Shown one piece after another: positions 1 through 11,100 of a stretch of DNA of 64,000 bases. The notes beneath the pieces were generated by a model, which saw only the letters and a program-made list of their open reading frames with translations, was not told the DNA's origin and made no database searches. The stretch spans positions 20,494,015 through 20,558,014 of the forward strand of contig NC_036461.1 in assembly GCF_002775205.1 (NCBI RefSeq), in the 5' to 3' direction. Position numbers and translations under genes: made by a program. Positions within the stretch are counted from its first letter, which is position 1; every line of letters starts with the position of its first letter. This DNA comes from Xiphophorus maculatus. Taxonomy: Eukaryota; Chordata; Actinopteri; Cyprinodontiformes; Poeciliidae.

Positions 1-789
1 CTGGTATTTATTGATGCTTTCATGGAGCAAATAGTAAAAATAACATTTTCGATGATACAGTCAGTTGTTTGTTTTTTTTATTAATTGAAATTTATGGAGA
101 CAACTATAAATCAAAATTCTTATCATGATGAGAAATTTTTCACGACAAACAATAAACGATTCAACAAGCGCCCACCCCTACAGCAAAGCATACGTTCCTA
201 AACGTTAGCACACTGCGTTTGTAACCTGAAAATGGGGGGGGGGGTCTTAGTTTAGTCTTAGTTTCGATGAGCTTAAAGAATCAGAATTGCAGATCTTTCA
301 GCATATCGCATCTGATCTCAGCCGAATCAAGGGAAAACTGTCTGTACTTCGAACATTTCCAAAAATTAACCAGGAGACTATGGCCACTGTTTATTATCTG
401 CTGCTAAGAAAACATCCAGCATTTCTACAGTCCGTTTGATAGATCATTTATTAATCAGATGCCTGAATTTCTCCTAAAATTTAATAATTTATCTTTCATC
501 CATCTGTCGTTCACTCATTCGTCCAGTCAGGTGTTTATGGGTTGTAATACAAGGAGAGCGTTAGAACAACCTATTGTTCTAACGCTTGTTCCAATAGATT
601 AGGACAACATTATTCCATTTCCTGCCAATGATTGGAATTTTATCTCGTAAGTCTGTATTCTGTTCCATGCATCTCAACACTCCCAGACCTGCTTGTGTTA
701 ACACCAGAAACCTGTCCAGCAGAGCCGATCCGTTCCTCCCGACGGATCGGAGTCGTTTCTCAACCAAACCTCCTAAAACTATTCAGTTC
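1..789. other. Intergenic, no gene seen
   Basis: AT-rich sequence with no open frame that looks coding, and a G-run near 233-243. Nothing else is recognisable. Confidence 0.5.
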
Positions 790-1126
790 AGAGATGCACC
801 GGTCAGGCCTTTCCTGGCCCATAACCGATATTTGTCATTGATCTGCCGAGTCCGATTTTTCATCGTGAATGCCTTCACATAAGGAATGAAAACTTTCTGT
901 CAAATCAAGCAAAAAAATAAAATAAAAAATGAAGGAATTACAAATGTGTCCTGCTGTTGGTTGATATGGTTATAGACTGAACATTGTGGCAGTTCTTTTT
1001 TGTGTGTGTGAATTTAACAAATAAGAAAAACGAGAGAAAAAAATCCAAGGCTTTTGCTATTTCTCTGGAAAAAAGCATAAATCGGTTAATCGACCGATTT
1101 ATGGACGATTAACCGATCCGTCTCTA
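790..1126. mobile_element. hAT-like MITE, AGAGATGCACCGG end family
   Basis: The left end reads AGAGATGCACCGG and the right end CCGATCCGTCTCT, an imperfect inverted pair. The inside is AT-rich and non-coding. The same terminal motif (AGAGAYGCACYG) recurs at 10659, 46357, 58612 and near 63690, so this is a dispersed non-autonomous family. Assignment to hAT is by resemblance of the ends only. Confidence 0.55.
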
Positions 1127-1748
1127 AAAAGACACGTCCTTCGCCCGTTGAGGGGCAGCAGATCACCTCAGCCTGCTGTCATCGGCTCCCTCTGTTCTCT
1201 GAAATGAAGCTGTGGAACATCCCTGATGTTTCTGGGAACAGTTCTGACTTCCAGTCCGTGACTCGCAGCAGGTGACATCTTCTGACATCTCACCACTACG
1301 AACAGCCGCTCAACAAGCATGAGTTCATCACCCAATAACATGACCTTACAACCCTGACATCTGACCCAGGAGTCATCCTCTCTTCATCCGAGAAGCCTCC
1401 ACACACACAGAGAGACACACAGTCCAACAGGAAGAATAAATGAAAATCGCCAGCAGGAGACGATCCTTCTCTGGCCCCTCGCCGTATCGCGGTGTTTCGG
1501 ACACTCATCTCTCACATTACTGATGTATTTGTCAGTTAGAACCAGACAGCGGATGTAAACACACGGACTGCTAATGCTAGCGAGTGCCTAGCTTCTTTAG
1601 CGTCGCCGCTGTTCTCGTTAATAAAAGGTTCATTTATCAAATCCATCAGAACACTCTCTCTCTGACACACACACACAGCCGTTGACTAGACTGATTATTA
1701 CTGGTCCGCGAGCCTAAATGTCCCTCCACTCTTAGTGATGTACTGAAT

Positions 1749-1811
1749 GTGTGTGTGTGTGTGTGTGTGTGTGTGTCTGTGGGGGTGAGTGTGTGTGTGT
1801 GTGTGTGTGTG
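1749..1811. repeat. (GT)n microsatellite, two runs
   Basis: Two GT runs separated by a short interruption at about 1775-1785. The Cys/Val-rich open frame over them is only the repeat translated. Confidence 0.9.
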
Positions 1812-1814
1812 AAC

Positions 1815-2160
1815 TCACATCAGTCTCCTCGGCAGGCTACAGCTCGGCGGATTCACTGCGGATTCAAACCGTTGCCGTTCCGCTGACGCTGCCGTGGAGC
1901 CTCCGGGCTTCAGGCGGACTCCTCATGGTCCAGTTCCGCTCGGCACCTCTCTGGGTTCGGTCTGTACTGTCAGTCCCGGAGAGAGAAGTTACTGGGTCCA
2001 CCTCAGAGAGCCAGCAGGGAGGCCTGGGCTGATCACACTGGAAACCCCCTCCGCTGCTTCCGCTCAGGAAATCCCCCAGTTGCCCGACGAGGAGCATACC
2101 GTCAGGGGGCGCAGCTTTCCCGGAGGCTCCAGGGAGAGAGACAAGACTGTACCACAGGGG
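1815..2160 (-). promoter_or_regulatory. Candidate 5' exon and promoter of a leftward gene
   Basis: This block is much richer in GC and CpG than its surroundings. On the minus strand it ends in a good donor (GAT|GTGAGT, exon end at 1819). No frame stays open across it, so it would be a 5'UTR exon. In human, TRAF3 follows RCOR1 on the same strand, so a traf3 5' exon is the natural guess, but no TRAF3 coding sequence is visible in the window. It could equally be an unrelated GC-rich patch. Confidence 0.3.
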
Positions 2161-2989
2161 GCGCTGTTTCTCATTTTCAAAACGAAACGCTTCTTGTTAG
2201 AGACCGTGCAGCACAAGTCAATAGTCTAAATGCCGTCTGTGTGTAAATAATGATCTAGCACATATATGTAATATATTTTAAAGGAACCTTGAAGCAACAA
2301 ATTAAAGAAATTATGAAAACAAACATAAACAAATGTAATACTGGGGCAAATCAAATTCTACCAATTTTTTTAAAATTTTAACTAGTTTTGATAGCCTTCA
2401 CCTAGATCTTATTACGCTTACATTCTATTAAAATAAATAAAATGATGTAATCTATTTTTTATATTATCAAATGCCAACACAGTCTTAAACTAAACTCATA
2501 AATGACATTCTTGACTATTTTAAACTGGTTTTGCTCTTGAATAATTCCATGTACATTTTCAAACCTGATCAAAACTCCTCCAAGGTCTGCTCTGCTCACT
2601 TTTAAAAATGCTATAGTAAAATAACAGACTTTTTTAAAAAATTAAATTGATCGATACTGTATAAAACAAAAAGATGCCTTTTAATACATGAACTGCATAA
2701 AAATACATTTTTCCTAACTGCTGTGAAATCGGATACAAATCATTTTCTGTTGTAAATCAGTAAGGATTAGCAAAAAAACATTTCTCTTTGCTAAATACCA
2801 GAATAATGAAGGGTTTGTTTCTGAAAGATGCACATATTTCTTTGGTATTTAGAAGTAATTGTGTTTAAAACTGAATAAGGTGAGGAAATGTTTCAGGTTT
2901 TCTTTCACAGTCTTATTCCTCCTGGTGGGACTGGTCAGGTTTAAAGGTTGACTTGCTCACACAGACATTTTCAGCTCTGATCACAAATT
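2161..2989. other. Intergenic, AT-rich, nothing recognised
   Basis: Very AT-rich with scattered A and T runs. No coding potential or defined repeat ends were seen. Confidence 0.5.
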
Positions 2990-3370
2990 TTCTATGAAAC
3001 TGAGATCAGGACTTTATTATGGTCACTCCAGAGCATTGGCATTGTTGTTCTTGAGGTAATGGTTTATTTAGAACATCTTATAAGCTTTCCTCCTATTTGT
3101 GAAGTGCACCAGGCCCTTTTGCTGCAATAGACCAAAACAACATGATCCTGCCACCCCAATATTTCTCCATTGAGATGTTCTCAGGCTTGCAGACATCCCC
3201 CCGTTTTTCTCCAAATGTAACAATGGTGGATGTGGCCAAGCAGCTCAACTGAGGTTTCAACAGACCTCAAGACGTGTCTCCAAAATGTAGTTTATTTCAA
3301 AGTGTAATTTGGTTTTTGATATTGCTCTAGGAGTAATGGCTTCTTCCTCTCTGAGTGGCCTTAGAGCTCC
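2990..3370 (-). pseudogene. Tc1/mariner transposase relic
   Basis: Read on the minus strand, about 3105-3165 encodes GGGRIMLFWSIAAKGPGAL, the glycine-rich segment typical of Tc1-type DDE transposases (family pattern GGGSxMxWGxxxxxGxG). Flanking sequence has frame breaks and stops. It is a decayed copy with no intact ends seen and no expected function. Confidence 0.6.
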
Positions 3371-4489
3371 TGTCTGGTACGTCGGAAACAGAAAGACTGA
3401 GACAAAACTGGCAGATATATGTCTTTAATCATCCTCTCTGAAGAAGACACCATAGATACAAACACAGTTACTGTGGAATTATAGAAAACATGTGAACTAC
3501 AGATAAATCTGAAATGTCAAAACATACCTGAAACTGTTCAAACCATTTTATGCAAGTGTAGACATTGCAGCGTCATCCCGCTCAGGAAGGAGACCGGTTC
3601 AGTTTCGCAGAGACGAGCAGGTTTTGGTCCAAAATGTGAGACTTGACGATGTACATGTGCCTTTTTATTCTGTGTATATAAACTTCTGCTTTCAACTGTT
3701 GGTGTATTCTAGGAAATGTTTCTATATTTAGATACCAGACCTAAATTTAGAGACTTAAAAACCAAGCTTATAACAATCATCTGCCTCTGGTACAGCAGCA
3801 GGCGAGCCTCCATTGTGGAAATTAAGAGTCATTACATCATAAACCCACACAATGTCATATGACTGCTGTGGGAGATTCAGCAGACTGGGGTTTTTTATGT
3901 CAAATTGTGGATTAAGTTTTATGAAGAATTTTCCGGTGAACTGCAGAGATTTATGTATTTGTGGGTTGTGATGGCAACATATCACAGTCACCTCGTGGTC
4001 AACTGAAACTCACTGATCTGGATTCTGTATGAATGGAACTGGCCTGGTGTCATTAAATTAAAAGAATCTGATTTACTGGATTATAATGACGGGGACTGAG
4101 TTGAGCTGGACCGGTGCCAAATTGGATTTAGATTTAATTTTTAGTTGTAATATGAGAATGAGCTACCATTGGTCAGAACTTGGTCCATAGTTCATATTCA
4201 CCAGATCTGAGAGAATTAGAGAAGCTTTGAAGTAGTAGTAATCATTGATCATTCTAAAATCAAACATATTTTCTAAGTTTTGAAAAACTAAGATTTTATC
4301 AGTATACTATAAAAATGATATCATTTTAATTTAAAACGCTAAAAATTGTGCAATGAACCAACGATTCATTGCACATTTCCGGTGACTGAGTTTGCAGTGA
4401 GGGACCTTGGTGTGACTACCAATATTTGGATTAGATACAATTAAAAAGCAGTTTAAAAAAATACACAAAACACATAGCTGAAATCAGAA
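3371..4489. other. Intergenic, nothing recognised
   Basis: No gene, tandem repeat or element end could be supported. The short open frame at 3755-3991 (minus) has no family resemblance. Confidence 0.45.
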
Positions 4490-5126
4490 AATGTTTATTT
4501 GTGAATTTTTATTATGCAAATCCATAAAAACAAACACGAAAGAAAAAAAAATTATCACACACATTCGTTAAGAATCCTATTTTCCTGAGAATGGTGCAAC
4601 AAAAATAAATTCAGTTCCTAGTCACTCGGAACAAAATATTGATAAAATGAAATAATAATTAAAAAAAAGTTTATGAAGACATATTAAATATGTAACTATG
4701 GAAACCAAACTTTTAATCCCAAAAGGAAAAATAAACTGTGAAATAGAAGTCACACAATTTTCTTAATAAACTTTGGTTTTATTGGATTTTTTTTCCCTCT
4801 AAAAAATCTTTAAAAAAATGCAATAAGCTAATCAGAACATGACAAGCCCCACGCAACCCAACCCTCGTCCAATTCTTCCTGCACCTCAGATCCCAAAACA
4901 CAAACAATTCAAAACGTCATGTGACAAAACAAAAAACAGTCCTTACTGCAACTGATGGCTTAAGTATCAATTGGTCCATAGAGGTTGGGGATGACTTTGT
5001 GACATATGCAAACAGAAGCAAAACTGAAAAACAAGAGGGCCAAAATAATAAAGAGACGACTAAAGAAAGCAATCCTCCAGGAGGCTGGGGGTCAGGTGTC
5101 AGGCTGGTTTCTCTGGAGGTTAGCGG
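4490..5126 (-). other. rcor1: rcor1 3' UTR (inferred extent)
   Basis: Non-coding sequence directly after the rcor1 stop codon. On the minus strand, AATAAA polyadenylation signals lie at 4778-4783, 4508-4513 and 4494-4499, so the transcript probably ends between about 4760 and 4475. The true end cannot be fixed from sequence alone. Confidence 0.5.
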
Positions 5127-8100
5127 TCACTCCGAGTCCATCGGAACAGACGAGTCCTGCAAAATAAAAGCCTCTTATCAACAACAGGCTCTGAGATTTT
5201 TGCTGCTAAACAGGATCAGAGTCTCAGTAATGTTTAACTCCTCAAAGTGGCAGTAATATGCGTTTTCCAGACAATCATGTAACTATGTTACGTTCAATTG
5301 TTACAAAATTCTATGTATACCAAATATGACTTCAAATAAATTTGACTTTGTAATTTAACTCCTTGAAGTTGGGTCTCCGTCTCTTTAAGAAGCTCCTGCT
5401 CTTTCTGAAACTCCGCCTTCAGGAATTTGTAACATGGCTCCTCTATGAATCCTTTAACAATGTTTTTCTGTTGCTTTTTGAACATAGGTAGGGCTGAAAA
5501 ACTTATCATATATCAAAGACTTATCATATCTTATAAGTGTGTCATATCAGTCCATAGATAATTTTCAATATTGATAATTATTGATTTGATTTTTGCTTCG
5601 AATATTTGAAGTACTGCCAAACTGGTGGCAGTATTTCCTGTTTTAGCCACAGTTTTCTCTACGTTGCTTTTTGTCCTCAAGCATATGTGAGGCAGAGTGA
5701 TGAAACTTCAAACTACAGCTTGTTGCTAGGTAACCAAAGAGTGAGTGAGTTAGTTGACGCCACTCACCTTTTTTATTTAATCTCTCACTCACTGAGAGGT
5801 TAAATAACTACAGCTTTTCCTCTGCATTATCTACTGATATTGATCACATGTCTATCATGATACATATTGTTATTGATTTATTGTCCAGCCCTACTGCAAG
5901 CTTTTATTGAAAAAGTTTTTTTTCATGGTGAAACATTTTAGGGTTAGGTTGAGAATCTCATGTCATTTTTGGGGGGCATGGCCCTCTGGCCCCTGGCCCT
6001 CTACTTTTAGAGGCCCCGGGGCCCCGAGGAGCAGCTGGGAACATCTGGGACCTGCACAGGGTTTAAGATCTCACCTCCTTCTTCTGCTTGCCAGCAGCCT
6101 CTTCGTCTTCAGCTGCGCACGCCGTCATGTTGTCCTCCATCATTTTCTCCTCCTCTGCTTTCACGTCTCCACCCTCCATTTCATGCTCCGCCTCCCACTC
6201 CTGCAGGACCTCGTCCAGGTTAAACCTTCGCCGGTAGTTCACCAGAAAGTTCTTCACCTGCACCACAGACTTGTTGCCAATCACGTCTGAAATGGCCTGG
6301 TAGTCGCGGCCGTACTTCCTGATAGCTGGACGGAGGGATTCAGACGTTAATTAGCGTAATTAATTAAGTGGCTGAAAGCTACCAGCTGATTGGCTGGTTA
6401 CCTTGGACGGCCAGAAGCTGCTCCTCTGTGGTCCAGCGATTATTGAACTTCTGATTTGCCTGAAACAAAAGCAGCGGCTCACCAACGTATCCAGCAGCAG
6501 CGCTAAATGTTTGGTAAAGAAACAATTCAAAACTCAACCGTTTGTACTGCTGTTGCTATGGTTACCTCAGGTTGCCTGAACTCGTCCACTCCTGAGCTGA
6601 GTTTCTCCTTCAGAGCGCTGTTTGTCTGCTTGATGGTCTGAATCTATGGGACAGAAAAGAGACGACGTACAGAGACAAGCAGAGCGAAGCCGTTTGAACA
6701 GAGCTGGAACACAGCAGACCTGTCTCTTTATGGACACCAGCTGACTGTCCAGCTGTCTGGTGAGTCCCTGAGCAGTGGAAGAGGACAGAGACACCACGTC
6801 CTGCTGGCTGAGGAACATTCCTCTGGGAGGACGTTTCTTCATCCTCTGGGACATCTTCCCTCCTGTCTGCTCACACACAGAGACGCCGTCAACATCAGAC
6901 TGCAAGCAGCCGCAGCAACACACCTGAGCTAATATGCCAACAATCAGCTAATATGATCCCGACACACACTACTGAAAAGTTGGAGTTTATGAGCAACTAA
7001 ACCAGAAACCAGAATTAAAACAGCAAGTGAAAAACAACAACAATAATAAAAAAAATCAGCTGGCAAACAATTTTTGAGTGACTGACAGCTTTAAAAAGTC
7101 CTCAGTCGCTCATCAACATTCTTCAGTGTGGAAGTTGTTACTGCATGAAGAGGACTCAAAGTTAGATACTTTTTATGCACTTCAATGCCAAGGCTTGGAA
7201 CTAAATTCAGGAGCAGCGACACGTTACGATGTGATGCAAAACTTACTAAATGAAAGTTTCTTGTTAAATCAGGATGTAAAAATAAACTCCTCTGGCAGAT
7301 TGTGACTTGTTAAGAAGGAATCGATGGGGTCATGATGACTCATTCTTTTCACCCCGTTTCTTCCAGACAACGTTAAAAATCCTAAGAGGTGTTGCTGTTA
7401 TGACCTTTCTCATTTAAAAGGGAATATATTTTTGGTTTTATAGGAGAAATATTTTTTTTAAAAAACAATTTTAAAAATCTTGTTAGACAAGAAAATTTTC
7501 ATGTTGATGAATTTTGCAATGGTCATTTTGCCAATGGAGTTAATCTGACCCCATCAGCTTTCTCTGTAATGCTAACGATGCTCATAGCTAATATGATAAA
7601 GAATCTAAACTGAGCTTAAAATGCCAACTCCATAAACATTTTGTCCTCACTCTGAAAAATAATACTCAGCCATAGCAACTGTTCTCTCAGTTGAAACCTG
7701 AAATAAATAATTAATAAATGATCTGAGCAAGAAGACCAGAAAATAAGTTTATAAAGAGAAATGAAAGAGAAATTTTCATCTGTTGTCCCTGAACAGTTCA
7801 ATTCATCTTGCTAATACCAAAGGCTTAAAATAACCTATCTACACATATTTTGTCAAAAACTACAAAAAGATACAGTCTTAGAATAAATACAAAATAAGGA
7901 AACTACAACAAAATTATTATGAAAAATATAAAAAGAAAAATAGGACAAAAACAGATTTTTGGGGGCCTTAAGTGTCGCGCAGTGTTCTTACCTTTAGACC
8001 AGGCGGTGGTTTCACCTCGGGCTTCTCGGATCCAGAACTCGGCTGCAACAAGCGGAGTCAGTTAGCAACGGGTTAACCAGAAGCCGGTTAACTAGCAGCC

Positions 8101-11100
8101 GGTTATCATGAACTGCGTCTTACCTCCTTCTTGTCTTTATTCAGGTCCATCTCTGAGTCGCTGGAAGGATTTTCGTTCCCATTCTCCACCTCTTCATCAC
8201 TGCGCAAACAGAGCTAGTTATCGCCCAGGTTCAGCGCATGGCAGGGCGGCCATGTTGCCTGCGCGGACTCCTCCTCACCTGTCGCCTTGCTCCCGCTTCT
8301 GTTTCCGGGTCTGTCGGTCCATCATGCTGGTTTTACTGCGACTTTTCTTCCAGGAGTAGTAAAAACGCACCAGACTGGCCATGGACTTATCAGGTAGCTA
8401 CAGAAACACAGTCACTCGTGGATCAATGCAATACTAGAGACCAGTGACGCGCGGTGAGGCGCAAAGCTGGTGAGGCACTGACTTAAATCAGATATGTAAA
8501 TGTAGACCACCTGCGTGTGACGGAAATCTCGCGCATGCGGACAACTGTGAAAAGACGGTTGTTCTACATGTCATTCATAGCCACGCTGCTGCGGTAGAAT
8601 AACTCCGTTAACTCAGTCAAACTTGGAAATTTAGGTATGATCAATTTCGTGCTGTGCTCCACAGCAAAGAGAAAAAGCGTTCAAGTACAACTCAAAACCA
8701 CGTCTTTCTCACTCTCACACACGCAGACTCGTTGCCATAGCAACTGACAAAAACGCCCCTAAAAAAACACCGAATTATTTCCCACACAAAGAGCAGAACA
8801 TTCAGTCTGCTGCAGTAGTATAGTTTTAGGCTTAATGTTTATTTTATTATTAATAAGTGATTGTTGTGGTAAGAGGAGAAAACTATAAATATATCGCTGA
8901 ACTTGACTTTACCGTATGGCTAGCTCGCTGTTACTGTCTCTTACTCTACAGTTGTGGAGTTACAATGTCTGGGATCATGAACGCCCCCTGCCATGAGGCA
9001 GGAGAACTGCCTGCCTCGCCTCGAATCTGTTCTCTGCCGTTTCTGATCGCTCCTCTACGGTGGCCGACAGGTGCAAATGCGCAGCAAAAGAGAAAACATG
9101 CAAACAAAAAAGAAGACACCCCCGAATGAAATGCAGCAAACAAAAAGAGAGACGCAAACACCCCCGAATGAAATGCAGCAAATAAAAAGAGAGACGCAAA
9201 CACCCCCGAATGAAATGCAGCAAATAAAAAGAGAGACGCAAACACCCCCGAATGAAATGCAGCAAATAAAAAGAGAGACGCAAACACCCCCGAATGAAAT
9301 GCAGCAAATAAAAAGAGAGACGCAAACACCCCCGAATGAAATGCAGCAAACAAAAAGTGTTGAAAACGGAAGTGCTCCAGACCACTAGGGGGAGTCAAAG
9401 AAAATAGTATTCATTTCTATGGGACCAGATGCAAGATTCAGAGAAAGAAATTTGAAAGAAAGTAAAGGTATCTCTCTGAATCTTGCATCTGGAAAGTGTG
9501 ATTATTGTGAGAAGTCTGAAACAATAGAGCATGTTATTTTAGAGTGTTGTAAGTATGAAGAAGAGAGAAGATGCATGCTGAGAGAGTGTGTAGGTATTAA
9601 AGAAAGGTTTAATTTAATAGAATTTTTGAGGAGAGATTTCGGGAGTAGACATATTCAAATAATTATTCGGTATCTTAAAAAAACAAAGCTATTTCATAGG
9701 ATATGAGTAGAGCAAGTTGGGTGTGAATGTGTAAAGAATATCAAAGAGGGGTATATAAAGTTATAAGCAAGTTGGATAATATAAGCAGGTGTGTATGTGT
9801 GGGGGTATGTTTAATCAGGAGTTAATGGAGGGAAAAGGTAGAAAGTGAAAGTTTATAGACCATCTCGAACCACACTCCATACTGGTAAGTGGCGGTAATG
9901 CTACTGTAAGTTTGTTGCCAACCGCCAATAAATACCAAGAAGAAGAAGAAGAAGAAGAAGAATCTTGCATCTGGTCCCATAGAAATGAATACTATTTTCT
10001 TTGACTCCCCCTAGTGGTCTGGAGCACTTCCGTTTTCAACACTTTTTGTTTGCTGCATTTCATTCGGGGGTGTTTGCGTCTCTCTTTTTATTTGCTGCAT
10101 TTCATTCGGGGGTGTTTGCGTCTCTCTTTTTATTTGCTGCATTTCATTCGGGGGTGTCTTCTTTTTTGTTTGCATGTTTTCTCTTTTGCTGCGCATTTGC
10201 ACCTGTCGGCCACCGTACTCCTCAGCACACGAAACACGTTACACACACAGTTAGTGACAAAAAACATTGTACATTTTATATATATATATAAGCTAAATTA
10301 CGGAAAATTAGTTCAAAAATTAAATGTTTTATAGCCATTTCATTGGCGACATACAGACAGGAGGAACATGCTGTCAGAATGGCAGCCAGTGAAGTTGCCG
10401 AGAGGTTGATCAATCCCAGGTGAGGCTCAGCTCGCTGCTGCCTCACCAGCTTTGCTTCCTAGCATTTTAATGGGAAAATGTGAAAATTCAGTGATTTTGA
10501 AGAAAAAAATAATCAAAATTGGTTAATCTAAATAAAAAATAAATATTTTACAGTACAAACCACAGGGTGAAAATAGCAATATAAATTATCTTATTATATT
10601 TTTCCATTATGACAGGTGAGGCTCTGCCTCACTTGCCTCCACTGACCGCATGTCCCTGCTAGAGACGCACTGATTCAATATTAGCATGTGTATCTGTGCC
10701 AATATTTTTAAAAAAATTCTAGATTTATTATCAGTGACAATGTGAGGTAAGGCAGATCTATTGAGTCTAATTCTATGCTTTGTGCTCTGAGCAACGCCAC
10801 GGTTTATTATTTATTTTACATTAAGAATTCCTATAATTGTGCTTTCTGAACCAACATGGTGGGTTACAGAAAAATAGCACATTGCAAAGTTTTCATATCG
10901 TATGAACTTTCTGCATTTGGTTACAACCAGACTACAATAACTAACAAGAAGTGGTGCAAAGCTGTGAAAGGGAGGAAGACAATAAATGTGACTAAATCTG
11001 ATTGAGATCGACTTTAAATAGGCCATTCATGATCCAAACTACGTAGTGATGTGAAAGACTCGTTGCCAGTTACTAAGAACGATTGATGGCAGCTGTTCCT

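Larger units (their letters stand above)
8442..10658. mobile_element. Non-autonomous hAT transposon with nested insert
   Basis: The ends are CAGTGACGCGCGGT on the left and, read inverted, CAGGGACATGCGGT on the right. Both are flanked by the 8-bp direct repeat CTAGAGAC (8434-8441 and 10659-10666). The duplication fits the hAT consensus nTnnnnAn and the CAG termini also fit hAT. No transposase frame is present. The interior carries an inverted pair of 42-bp minisatellite arrays around a LINE 3' end. The target was the tip of an older MITE, whose remainder starts at 10659. It lies in rcor1 intron 5. Confidence 0.8.

Noticed and set aside
1751-2032. Plus-strand frame starting with alternating Cys/Val
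   Set aside because: Mostly GT microsatellite. The rest has no family resemblance.
9117-9350. CRISPR-like array
   Set aside because: Units are directly adjacent with no spacers, and the DNA is vertebrate.
8946-9398. Long open frames on both strands over the 42-bp repeats (minus 8946-9398 and 8975-9385, plus 9071-9388)
   Set aside because: They are the minisatellite translated. The period divides by three, so stops are absent by construction. No splice or start support.
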